Positions 6,469-12,820 of a DNA stretch of 14,449 nt are shown here, piece by piece. The notes under the pieces are model-generated. The model made no database searches. It was not told where the DNA came from and was given only the letters and a program-made list of their open reading frames with translations. The first letter of the stretch is position 1; each line of letters begins with the position of its first letter. Where the stretch lies: the NCBI GenBank assembly GCA_037968835.1, contig JBBKWG010000220.1, forward strand, positions 1-14,449, written 5' to 3'. The stretch is from JBBKWG01 sp037968835. GTDB taxonomy: Bacteria > Pseudomonadota > Alphaproteobacteria > Rhodobacterales > Rhodobacteraceae. Both the position numbers and the translations under genes were made by a program.

Positions 6469-7872
6469 ATGTTTCTGAATTCGCTGTCTGGTCGGTTTTT
6501 GGTACTCACGATCCTGTTCGTGATGCTGGCGGAGGTATTCATCTTCCTGCCGTCGATTGCGCGCTTTCGTCAGGATTACATGCTGAACCGACTGGAGCGC
6601 GCGCAGATCGCGTCTCTTGCACTTCTGGCCGACGATATGATCGACCCGGCGCTGGAATACGAATTGCTGAAGAACGCGGGCGTCTTCAACGTGGTTCTTC
6701 GCCGGGACGAGGTGCGCGAATTGGTGCTTTCGTCGGAGATGCCCTCGGAAATCACGCGCTCTTACGATCTACGCGATCCGGCCGCCGGCACCTTGATGAT
6801 GGATGCGCTGATGCAGTTGTTCCGACCAGGCCCCGAGGTTGTGCGCGTGATCGGCAATCCGGTTCAGGATGCCGGGCTCCTGATCGAGATCACTATGCCG
6901 ACCGCGCCGTTGCGATCCGCGATGATCGACTACGGAATCCGTATTCTGTTATTGTCGGCCGTGATCTCGGTCTTTACAGCGACGCTCCTGTTCTTTGCCG
7001 TGCGCCAGTTGCTTGTGAAGCCGATCAAGGGCGTCGTTTCGGCTATGAAAAGCTACGCCGCCGCGCCCGAGGATGCGCGGCGCATCATCCAGCCTACTGC
7101 GCGAGTACGCGAACTGGCCGAGGCGGAACACGCCTTGAAATCCATGCAGACCGATCTGACCAACATGCTTCGCCAGCGCGAAAGGCTGGCAGCACTGGGA
7201 AGTGCCGTGGCAAAGGTTAGCCACGATCTGCGCAACATCCTGACTTCGGCCCAATTGTTCGCAGACCGGATTGAATCCAGCGCTGACCCGGTGGTGACAC
7301 GCATGGTTCCAAAGCTGATGGGATCGATTTCACGTGCCGTGAACCTTTGCGAAAGTACGCTGGCCTTCGGCAAGGCTGAAGAGCCGCCTCCACGATTGGA
7401 CCGGATCGCGCTGTCGAACATCGTCGAGGACGTGGTGGAAAGCGAACGCCTCGCGGTGATGGAGGAAAATATCACGTTCTGCGACGAGGTACCGACGGGG
7501 CTTATCGTCCGCGCGGACCCCGAGCAGCTTTACAGAGTGCTGTCCAATCTTGTGCGCAACGCTCGCCAGGCACTTGGCGCTGCGAAAGCCCCGGGGACGA
7601 TCGAGGTCGCCGCCGGCGAGGACGAGGCATCATGGTGGATCAGTGTTCGCGATTCCGGACCAGGTCTCCCGCTAAAAGCGCGCGAGCATCTGTTCACCCC
7701 GTTTCAGGGCGGTGCGCGTAAGGGCGGCGCGGGTCTTGGGCTGGCAATTGCCGCTGAACTGGTGCGCGGTCATGGTGGTGCATTGGTTCTGAGCGAGACG
7801 GGTGCGAACGGAACGGTTTTTCTGATTACGCTGCCCAAGAACGTCGTGACCGCCGACCGCGCCGCCGAGTAA
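6469..7872 (+). CDS. Membrane sensor histidine kinase (no adjacent response regulator)
   Basis: A 467-residue two-component sensor. Membrane spans at about 9-29 and 156-178 flank a periplasmic domain of about 125 residues. A HAMP-like linker follows (about 177-230, containing VKPIKGVVSAMK). The dimerisation domain has its phospho-acceptor at His252 in VSHDLRNIL. The ATPase domain shows the N-box SNLVRNARQAL (359-369), DSGPGLP (395-401) and GGAGLGLAIA (419-428), so it should be catalytically intact. A GAGAGG-like site lies just before the ATG. The gene begins 21 bases after the flavoprotein stop, so it is probably co-transcribed with the TVP38/flavoprotein pair. A tRNA follows, with no response regulator in sight, so its partner must be elsewhere. 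The ligand is unknown; the periplasmic domain is not one I recognise. Confidence 0.92.
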   Translation: MFLNSLSGRFLVLTILFVMLAEVFIFLPSIARFRQDYMLNRLERAQIASLALLADDMIDPALEYELLKNAGVFNVVLRRDEVRELVLSSEMPSEITRSYDLRDPAAGTLMMDALMQLFRPGPEVVRVIGNPVQDAGLLIEITMPTAPLRSAMIDYGIRILLLSAVISVFTATLLFFAVRQLLVKPIKGVVSAMKSYAAAPEDARRIIQPTARVRELAEAEHALKSMQTDLTNMLRQRERLAALGSAVAKVSHDLRNILTSAQLFADRIESSADPVVTRMVPKLMGSISRAVNLCESTLAFGKAEEPPPRLDRIALSNIVEDVVESERLAVMEENITFCDEVPTGLIVRADPEQLYRVLSNLVRNARQALGAAKAPGTIEVAAGEDEASWWISVRDSGPGLPLKAREHLFTPFQGGARKGGAGLGLAIAAELVRGHGGALVLSETGANGTVFLITLPKNVVTADRAAE

Positions 7873-7880
7873 ATCGGCGC

Positions 7881-7909
7881 TTGCATCACGCGCCCTCTCT
7901 CGCTAAATC
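7881..7909 (+). promoter_or_regulatory. Possible promoter of tRNA-Arg
   Basis: TTGCAT (7881-7886) and TAAATC (7904-7909) are 17 bases apart, placing a start near 7916, six bases before the tRNA. Both hexamers match the consensus only partly, so this rests mainly on position and spacing. Confidence 0.3.
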
Positions 7910-7921
7910 CTGCCCACTCGC

Positions 7922-7998
7922 GCGCTGGTAGCTCAGTTGGATAGAGTACTTGACTACGAATCAAGGGGTCGGGGGTTCGAATCCTCCCCAGCGCGCCA
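7922..7998 (+). tRNA. tRNA-Arg (anticodon ACG)
   Basis: A complete 77-base cloverleaf. The acceptor stem is GCGCTGG (7922-7928) with CCAGCGC (7988-7994), discriminator G and an encoded CCA (7996-7998). The D stem is GCTC/GAGT. The anticodon stem is CTTGA/TCAAG around loop CTACGAA, giving anticodon ACG (7956-7958). The T stem is GGGGG/CCTCC around TTCGAAT. ACG, with A34 deaminated to inosine, reads CGU, CGC and CGA codons and is usually essential. tRNA-Arg genes are common integration sites, and the sequence downstream looks accessory, but no second copy of the tRNA 3' end is visible in this window. Confidence 0.98.
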
Positions 7999-8157
7999 TT
8001 ATTTACTTGAAATTAAAAGAATTTTCGCGAACCCCTCCGCGCGTGCGGTATTTGGCTGATTGCGTAGGGTACTGTGACGCCAATGGTGACCTTTCTGCCA
8101 AGGCAGCACCTGTCAGAGTGAGAAATGCAACTGAGGCCAATGATCGTGTGCGCATGA

Positions 8158-8535
8158 TTATGACCCTCCCGTCAAATCTTCAGCGAGCATCAGAGCGTTT
8201 CCGTCGGGGTCGTAAAACGTCGCAGTCTTGACCATGCCTTCCACAACATCTGTTTCACCGTCAAACTTCACCTTGGCCTGTTCTAACTTGTTCCGAGCGA
8301 CGTCCAAATTGGCGATCCCAAAAACAGGTACGCAGTTGCCTGGCGCGGGCTTGGTATGTTCGCCAAGGCCGATTGTTACGCCAGTGGTCTTGGTTTGCAG
8401 TTCCGACCAACCTGCTTCGTCCGCATGATAGATGGTCTCAAAGCCAAGGATGCTGTGATACCATTCGGCGCTTGCGTGGCGATCAGTGACCGAAAGCGCA
8501 ATTGTGATGGTGTCTTCCAACGAAACGAGCGGCAT
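8158..8535 (-). CDS. VOC-family (glyoxalase/bleomycin-resistance-like) protein
   Basis: A 125-residue protein of the vicinal-oxygen-chelate superfamily. Two half-modules are visible: ITIALSVTDRHASAEWYHSILGF opens the first, and the second ends with the characteristic FYDPDGNALMLAE (107-119). The superfamily includes glyoxalases, ring-cleaving dioxygenases and antibiotic-binding proteins. The residues here do not settle which, and the usual first metal histidine near the N-terminus is not obvious. A strong ribosome-binding site (AGGA, 6-base spacing) precedes ATG 8535. It is divergent from the HxlR-type regulator at 8575 and shares its promoter region, so it is the likely regulated target. Confidence 0.85.
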   Translation of the reverse strand: MPLVSLEDTITIALSVTDRHASAEWYHSILGFETIYHADEAGWSELQTKTTGVTIGLGEHTKPAPGNCVPVFGIANLDVARNKLEQAKVKFDGETDVVEGMVKTATFYDPDGNALMLAEDLTGGS

Positions 8536-8550
8536 GGTCTTTCCTTCCGG

Positions 8551-8572
8551 TATAAAATATACTAACTATACT
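8551..8572. repeat. AT-rich tandem TATACT repeats between divergent starts
   Basis: The 39-base divergent gap contains TATAAA (8551-8556) and two copies of TATACT 9 bases apart (8558-8563 and 8567-8572). They could be operator half-sites for the tandem-HxlR regulator, -10 elements for it, or both. The evidence is sequence pattern only. Confidence 0.45.
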
Positions 8573-8597
8573 TTATGTACATTGAGTCATTTGTCAA
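8570..8597 (-). promoter_or_regulatory. Promoter of the VOC gene, overlapping the regulator start
   Basis: On the minus strand, a perfect TTGACA (8597-8592) is 16 bases from TAAAGT (8575-8570), predicting a start near 8563 and a leader of about 28 bases before ATG 8535. The -35 box lies inside the first eight codons of the divergent regulator gene, and the -10 touches its ATG. The two genes therefore cannot be transcribed independently of each other's occupancy. Confidence 0.6.
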
Positions 8598-9123
8598 CAT
8601 AACGTCCAGGGCTTGGGCAATACCCGTATTGTCGAGTCTTCATGTTGGAGTTCCCGGACGGCAAGCGGCATTGTTGACTGCAACTGGAGCAAGCAGGACA
8701 TCCTTCGCGCAAAGCATGGATCATCTAATCGAGATTGGGCTCTTGGAACGAAACCCCGGTCACGGCCATCCGCTACGACCTGAATTCCGTCTTACTCAGC
8801 TTGGAATATCGGCTGCTAGGCTCGCAAACAAAATTCAGAACGTTTCTAAGGATGAAGATCAGGACCTACTTCGCCGCTCGTGGACATTGCCAATTCTGGT
8901 ATCGCTTCAAACACCGCGTCACTTCAGTGATATCAAGAGAAATCTTCTGACAATCACAGATCGTGCATTGTCGCAGTCGTTGAGATCAATGGAAAATATT
9001 AACTGGGTGCGCCGTAGCGTTAACGGTGCCGCCCGTCCGCCAAGATCAATCTATTGCGCAATCAACACTGGGGAAAAGATCAGTAAGATCTCTGGACCTG
9101 AAATCACTCTTGCCCACCAATGA
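8575..9123 (+). CDS. Tandem HxlR-type winged-helix transcriptional regulator
   Basis: A 182-residue DNA-binding protein with two winged-helix units. The second (about residues 98-170) is clearly HxlR-like: RRSWTLPILVSLQTPRHFSDIKRN followed by ITDRALSQSLRSMENINWVRR. The first (about 4-78) has the same layout in more diverged form (RAWAIPVLSSL, then ASRTSFAQSMDHLIEIGLLERN). HxlR proteins usually have one such unit of about 110-120 residues and act as dimers, so this looks like a fused pair. No ribosome-binding site precedes ATG 8575 and the next in-frame Met (codon 48) would destroy the first unit, so translation is probably leaderless or near-leaderless. Base composition is visibly richer in A+T than its neighbours. 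It probably controls the divergent VOC gene and itself. Confidence 0.82.
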   Translation: MYIESFVNITSRAWAIPVLSSLHVGVPGRQAALLTATGASRTSFAQSMDHLIEIGLLERNPGHGHPLRPEFRLTQLGISAARLANKIQNVSKDEDQDLLRRSWTLPILVSLQTPRHFSDIKRNLLTITDRALSQSLRSMENINWVRRSVNGAARPPRSIYCAINTGEKISKISGPEITLAHQ

Positions 9124-9187
9124 TCCGCCGTTGGATTGTTCTCTATAGCCATTCGGCTAAGCCCTACGGAGCTATCGTCTAGATCTG

Positions 9188-9273
9188 AAAAGCGGCTATT
9201 GGCGCAGATGCAACGAAGCACGAAGAGTCCCGCATAGCGTCTGCCTGACGAAAATCACTCGGTGTCCGCTTTT
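9188..9273. repeat. Inverted AAAAGCGG pair, possible decayed repeat
   Basis: AAAAGCGG (9188-9195) has its exact complement CCGCTTTT at 9266-9273, about 70 bases away. The flanks do not pair further. It may be a chance match or the remnant of a dispersed intergenic repeat. Confidence 0.3.
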
Positions 9274-9406
9274 GGCTCTTTTTGACCGATGCGAAAACGT
9301 TGAGGACTGGCCCGTTGGGCCGTCGAACTCAGAGATCAATACGAACTTCCGTTAATCGACCGATGTTAGCTCAACCCGGCGCAAATCGCTCGAGGCGGTC
9401 ATTATC

Positions 9407-9420
9407 CGGTGCCGGCACCG
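9407..9420. repeat. Perfect 14-base palindrome
   Basis: CGGTGCCGGCACCG is identical to its own reverse complement and is followed by TTTG. It lies 145 bases before the lipid cassette. It could bind a dimeric regulator or form a short hairpin; nothing in the sequence decides between these. Confidence 0.5.
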
Positions 9421-9564
9421 TTTGATGATGCACCGCAATCCCCGTCCGCAAAAAATAGTGATAAGTCACCGAACTACGGGCGTGCGCGTGGTAGCCTTCG
9501 TGTTAGATGTCAGGAATGGGGTTTCTCGAGGTACTCGTAAGATAATGTCGAGTCAGGCTCTGAA

Positions 9565-10209
9565 GTGTTGAAGTCTCTCGTTGCGCAACTCTTGGGCGGC
9601 GGTATCGCGATGTTTGCGCGCGCGATAACCGCATCGCGAGCGATTTGGGATGGTATTGAGCCGGTGCAGGCTCAGCGGATCTACTTCGCTAATCACACGA
9701 GCAACGGAGATTTCGTCCTGATCTGGACAGTTTTGCCTCCGTCACTTCGTGCGCGCACAAGACCGGTGGCGGCGTCGGACTACTGGCTGACTACGCCTAT
9801 CCGCGCGTTCATAGGAACCGACGTTTTCAATGCGGTCCTGATCGACCGGAACCCGGAAACGCGAAAGCTCGACCCAGTTACGCAGATGGTGGAGGCGCTG
9901 GACGAGGGAGCATCGCTTATCATCTTTCCAGAAGGCACGCGCAACACGTCCCGGGAACCACTTCTGCCCTTCAAGCATGGCCTCTTCTTCCTGGCATCGA
10001 AACGTCCCGAGACCGATCTCGTCCCGGTCTGGATAGAAAATCTGAACAACGTGATGCCCAAAGGAGAAATCATTCCCATCCCGCTGATCTGCACGGTTCG
10101 GTTTGGATCGCCTATCCACTTAGCGGCGGGAGAGCCAAAAGGGGCATTTCTCGATCGCGCCGGCAAGGCTCTCCTGGCACTTTCGGGTGATGGGGAGCGC
10201 CGACCATGA
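9565..10209 (+). CDS. PlsC-like 1-acyl-sn-glycerol-3-phosphate acyltransferase
   Basis: A 214-residue member of the lysophospholipid acyltransferase family, expected to add an acyl chain to lysophosphatidate and yield phosphatidate at the inner membrane. The catalytic HX4D motif is NHTSNGDF (His44, Asp49). The substrate-binding FPEGTR follows at 121-126 and the later VPVW at 153-156. An N-terminal hydrophobic stretch (about 4-20) probably attaches it to the membrane. The start is GTG 9565 or TTG 9568, with a weak CAGG upstream; no ATG fits better. It is the first gene of a four-gene cassette and overlaps the next by 4 bases (ATGA). It is short for a housekeeping PlsC, which suggests a specialised paralogue. 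Confidence 0.88.
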   Translation: MLKSLVAQLLGGGIAMFARAITASRAIWDGIEPVQAQRIYFANHTSNGDFVLIWTVLPPSLRARTRPVAASDYWLTTPIRAFIGTDVFNAVLIDRNPETRKLDPVTQMVEALDEGASLIIFPEGTRNTSREPLLPFKHGLFFLASKRPETDLVPVWIENLNNVMPKGEIIPIPLICTVRFGSPIHLAAGEPKGAFLDRAGKALLALSGDGERRP

Positions 10210-11153
10210 CAACACCGGCCGAGTTTATTCTTCTGATGGCCGGCGTGCTGGCGATCCTTGTCGTCGCGTCCATCATTGGGGCGATCCTGCACAACAAGCT
10301 AAACCGTGACGGAAAAAACGCGACGATTACGAACCTGAACTCCAGGATCGTCGCCTGGTGGTGGATGGTTGCGCTGCTTGCATTGGCCGTTCTGGCGGGG
10401 CGCACCGGAGTTCTAATTCTCTTCGCTATCTTGTCCTTTGCCGCGCTTCGCGAATTCCTGACGCTGACCGAGAAGCGCCGGGCGGACCACTGGGCGTTGG
10501 CTGCTGCGTTTTTCGTGATCCTGCCCTTTCAATATGTTCTGATTGGGATCGACTGGTACGGGCTCTATTCGATCTTCATTCCGGTCTACGCCTTCCTGTT
10601 CCTCCCGATCCTTTCGGCGCTTAGAAGCGACACCGAGTCCTTCCTGAACCGTGTTGCGGAAACCCAGTGGGGCCTGATGATCTGCGTCTTCTCGGCCTCG
10701 CATGTCCCGGCCCTGCTGACTTTGGATATTCCCGGTTATGAAGGGAAATCGATCTTGCTGATCGCGTTCCTCGTCTTCACCGTGCAGTTCTCCGACGTGA
10801 TGCAATATGTCTGGGGTAAGCTTCTGGGGAGACGCAGGATCTTGCCCGCCCTGTCGCCATCGAAGACATGGGAAGGATTTCTGGGAGGAACGCTCACCGC
10901 ATCGCTCGCGGGTGCCGGACTATGGTGGCTCACGCCGTTCACGCCCATTCAGGCGTTTCTCATGGCACTGGTCATCACGTTACTCGGATTTCTCGGCGGG
11001 ATCGTGATGTCGGCGATCAAGCGAGATAAGGGCGTCAAGGACTGGGGACATCTGATTGCAGGCCACGGCGGCTTCATTGACAGGCTCGATTCCGTTGTGT
11101 TCTCGGCTCCTATCTTCTTTCACCTGACACGATATTTCTGGTCAACGGTATGA
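10206..11153 (+). CDS. Phosphatidate cytidylyltransferase (CdsA/YnbB-like)
   Basis: A 315-residue polytopic membrane protein predicted to make CDP-diacylglycerol from phosphatidate and CTP. The CTP-transferase signature is complete near the C-terminus: SAIKRDKGVKDW (269-280) followed by GHGGFIDRLDS (286-296). The upstream motif LSPSKTWEG (216-224) and the FSDVMQYVWGKLLGRR segment (195-210) also fit. About eight hydrophobic segments are visible. One change stands out: the loop before the signature reads LGGIVMSAIKR, where typical CdsA enzymes have a GD pair. Its neighbours make it the middle enzyme of a phosphatidate to CDP-diacylglycerol to phospholipid route. It overlaps both adjacent genes by 4 bases. 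It is probably an accessory paralogue; a housekeeping cdsA is expected elsewhere in the genome. Confidence 0.93.
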   Translation: MTTPAEFILLMAGVLAILVVASIIGAILHNKLNRDGKNATITNLNSRIVAWWWMVALLALAVLAGRTGVLILFAILSFAALREFLTLTEKRRADHWALAAAFFVILPFQYVLIGIDWYGLYSIFIPVYAFLFLPILSALRSDTESFLNRVAETQWGLMICVFSASHVPALLTLDIPGYEGKSILLIAFLVFTVQFSDVMQYVWGKLLGRRRILPALSPSKTWEGFLGGTLTASLAGAGLWWLTPFTPIQAFLMALVITLLGFLGGIVMSAIKRDKGVKDWGHLIAGHGGFIDRLDSVVFSAPIFFHLTRYFWSTV

Positions 11154-11512
11154 GCCTCGTCCGGTCGAATCTGGCGCATGGGCTCGCAGGATTCGCTCTG
11201 ATGGGAAGTTGGGCCGCGTTCGCGAACCTTGACTATCCTTGGCCGGCGCCCGCGCAGGCATTCTTTGTGCAGGGCATTCTGACGGCAGGAATCACAATCC
11301 TGTTGAAACGCAAAGTTGAAATCGTCGTCGCCCGCAGGCCTGCGAGTCCTTGGCTCGCACCGCTGGCGGCAGCGGCAGTTTCCGCCACACTCCTGACGAC
11401 CGTACACGGCATTGCTGGCACGCCGGCATTTTGGGCAACCATCGCCGTTCCGCTTTTCGTCGCGACGAGCTACAGCGCGCTATATGCTATGAGGCTGGTG
11501 AAAGATGGTTGA
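11150..11512 (+). CDS. Small membrane protein of unknown function in the lipid cassette
   Basis: A 120-residue hydrophobic protein with about four membrane segments: HGLAGFALMGSWAAF, AFFVQGILTAGITILL, LAPLAAAAVSATLLTTVHGI and FWATIAVPLFVATSYSALYAM. A short basic and polar loop (KRKVEIVVARRP) lies after the second. I recognise no catalytic motif or named family. It is tightly packed: its ATG overlaps the cytidylyltransferase stop by 4 bases, and its end overlaps the phosphatidyltransferase start by 8 bases, so it is translated with both. Possible roles, inferred from position only, are partner or scaffold for the two enzymes, or lipid carrier or flippase. No ribosome-binding site is evident, consistent with translational coupling. 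Confidence 0.8.
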   Translation: MSLVRSNLAHGLAGFALMGSWAAFANLDYPWPAPAQAFFVQGILTAGITILLKRKVEIVVARRPASPWLAPLAAAAVSATLLTTVHGIAGTPAFWATIAVPLFVATSYSALYAMRLVKDG

Positions 11513-12143
11513 TCCGAACCGCCGGCCGCTGAAAAGCAGGAATACCGCGATCGCACAGCGAATTGCGCGTTGGTTGGCGGGTACACCCGTAACACCAAAT
11601 CAGATCTCCGCAATGTCGGTCGTATTCGCGGCGCTGGCGGGTCTCGGATTCTGGATTTCGGCATTTGCGGGAGAGCCGCTCCGAAGCCTTATCTTGATCG
11701 CCGTCGCGCTTTGCATCCAGTTGCGACTGCTCTGCAATCTCTTCGACGGAATGGTGGCGATCGAAGGGGGAAAGAGTAGCGCAACAGGCGCTTTCTGGAA
11801 CGAGTTCCCCGATCGCCCCTCAGACATTGTGATATTCGTCGGCATGGGACTTGGCGCGGGAAACGCGTTGCTCGGATGGGCCGCCGCCGCACTCGCTGTG
11901 TTGACGAGCTATGTCCGCGAGTTGGGGAAATCGGCGGGCTGCCAGCCAGACTTCTCCGGCCCGATGGCAAAGCAGCAAAGGATGGCGGTGGCGACCGTCG
12001 CCGCTGCGCTGGAAATACCTTTAGCCATATACCTATCCGATTTTAACATCCTCGAAATCGCGCTTTGGATAATCATCGTTGGCTGCATACTTACAGCACT
12101 CCGGCGCACGCGGTCGCTCTTGCAATGCCTCGGCGATGAATAA
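11505..12143 (+). CDS. CDP-alcohol phosphatidyltransferase family protein with altered motif
   Basis: A 212-residue membrane enzyme predicted to transfer a phosphatidyl group from CDP-diacylglycerol to an alcohol head group. The family motif DxxDGxxARx8Gx3Dx3D is recognisable at 78-103 but changed. The first Asp is Asn78 (NLFDG), the conserved Arg is Ile86, and the third Asp is Asn99. Asp81, Gly82, Gly95 and Asp103 are kept, and an extra Asp107 follows. From memory, E. coli YnbA-type proteins carry the same two Asn changes, so this looks like a subfamily rather than decay. The acceptor alcohol is unknown. Hydrophobic spans flank the motif and continue to about residue 198. It is the last gene of the cassette, with a weak hairpin at 12157-12176. 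Confidence 0.88.
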   Translation: MVDPNRRPLKSRNTAIAQRIARWLAGTPVTPNQISAMSVVFAALAGLGFWISAFAGEPLRSLILIAVALCIQLRLLCNLFDGMVAIEGGKSSATGAFWNEFPDRPSDIVIFVGMGLGAGNALLGWAAAALAVLTSYVRELGKSAGCQPDFSGPMAKQQRMAVATVAAALEIPLAIYLSDFNILEIALWIIIVGCILTALRRTRSLLQCLGDE

Positions 12144-12156
12144 GCTGATCGTTGCC

Positions 12157-12180
12157 TTGGCGCCTGAAATCGCCAGTTTC
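12157..12180 (+). terminator. Weak hairpin after the lipid cassette
   Basis: TGGCG (12158-12162) pairs with CGCCA (12171-12175), with a further T-G pair outside, an 8-base loop and GTTTC after it. The stem is short and the T-run is only three bases, so this is a tentative call based on its position just after the last gene. Confidence 0.3.
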
Positions 12181-12278
12181 GTCCCCATCGACAAAGTGGC
12201 CGACTTGTCCGTTTCTTGACTTCGACCGCCAAAGTCGCATCCTGTTTCCAGCTCAATCAAATGGCTCGAAAGTTGGTT

Positions 12279-12659
12279 ATGCTGGATCACGTAAGCATCG
12301 CGGTTCGCGACCTCAAACGCTCCATTTCCTTTTACGAGGCTGCGCTTGCTCCTTTGGGTATGAAGCAACTGATGGCTTATGGCGACGATGTCGACGAGCC
12401 AAGCCATGTCGGCTTCGGGGCTGACCAGAAGCCCATCTTTTGGTTGAGCAGCGGCAAGCCGGTTCCTGGCAACGTCCATATAGCGTTTCAAACGGCGGAT
12501 CGCGAAACTGTGGATGCGTTTCATGAAGCGGCTCTCGCCGCTGGCGGCAGGGACAACGGCGCACCGGGACTGCGACCACAATATCACCCCGGGTATTACG
12601 GAGCGTTCGTGCTTGACCCTGATGGCTGCAACATCGAGGCGGTCCATCACACCTTTTGA
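12279..12659 (+). CDS. VOC-family (glyoxalase I-like) protein
   Basis: A 126-residue vicinal-oxygen-chelate protein. It begins MLDHVSIAVRDLKRSISFYEAAL, the usual first strand and helix of the family. Likely metal ligands are His4, His67 (GNVHIAFQTADR) and Glu120 (DPDGCNIEAV), a set found in many members, so a metal-dependent lyase or isomerase acting on a small electrophile is plausible. ATG 12279 is chosen because family members usually begin just before the DHV motif and GAAAG lies 6 bases upstream. ATG 12261 and TTG 12216 are alternatives. It shows little similarity to the VOC protein at 8158. It stands alone, convergent with the DUF3775 gene. Confidence 0.85.
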   Translation: MLDHVSIAVRDLKRSISFYEAALAPLGMKQLMAYGDDVDEPSHVGFGADQKPIFWLSSGKPVPGNVHIAFQTADRETVDAFHEAALAAGGRDNGAPGLRPQYHPGYYGAFVLDPDGCNIEAVHHTF

Positions 12660-12747
12660 AGACGGAGCGTATTGGCTGCACAACGCCAAGACGTGACTTC
12701 GGAATGTCGGGTTCGTTCCGCATAGACGACCCCTTAGCCAGCCGCTT

Positions 12748-12767
12748 TGGAGCCCGTTCAAGCTCCA
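12748..12767. repeat. Inverted repeat between convergent genes
   Basis: TGGAGC (12748-12753) pairs with GCTCCA (12762-12767) around an 8-base loop. No T-run follows on the plus strand, so it is at most a weak terminator for the VOC gene. Confidence 0.35.
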
Positions 12768-12771
12768 TCAG

Positions 12772-12798
12772 AAAAAATGGTCCTCACCAACCCAAGAC
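12772..12798 (-). terminator. Possible terminator of the DUF3775 gene
   Basis: On the minus strand, a short imperfect stem (GTCTT at 12798-12794 with AGGAC at 12784-12780, one G-U pair) is followed one base past CCA by six T residues (12777-12772). It begins 23 bases after the stop codon. The T-run is good and the stem poor. Confidence 0.35.
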
Positions 12799-12820
12799 GG
12801 TCATCCCCAGGCGGAGACGG

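Larger units (their letters stand above)
9124..9564. other. 441-base stretch without a recognisable gene
   Basis: No convincing reading frame or RNA gene was found on either strand. It contains an 8-base inverted pair (AAAAGCGG at 9188-9195, CCGCTTTT at 9266-9273), a small hairpin (GGCCC/GGGCC, 9309-9321) and a perfect 14-base palindrome at 9407-9420. The composition suggests decayed or repeat-derived DNA between two accessory units. The promoter of the lipid cassette should lie in its right part, but no clear hexamers were found. Confidence 0.6.

Noticed and set aside
6402..7220. 272-codon open frame overlapping the histidine kinase in another frame
   Set aside because: Arg/Gly-rich shadow; the kinase frame has all family motifs.
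7999..9564. Phage- or plasmid-type integration with att repeat at the tRNA
   Set aside because: No integrase and no duplicated tRNA 3' end was found; kept only as a hypothesis.
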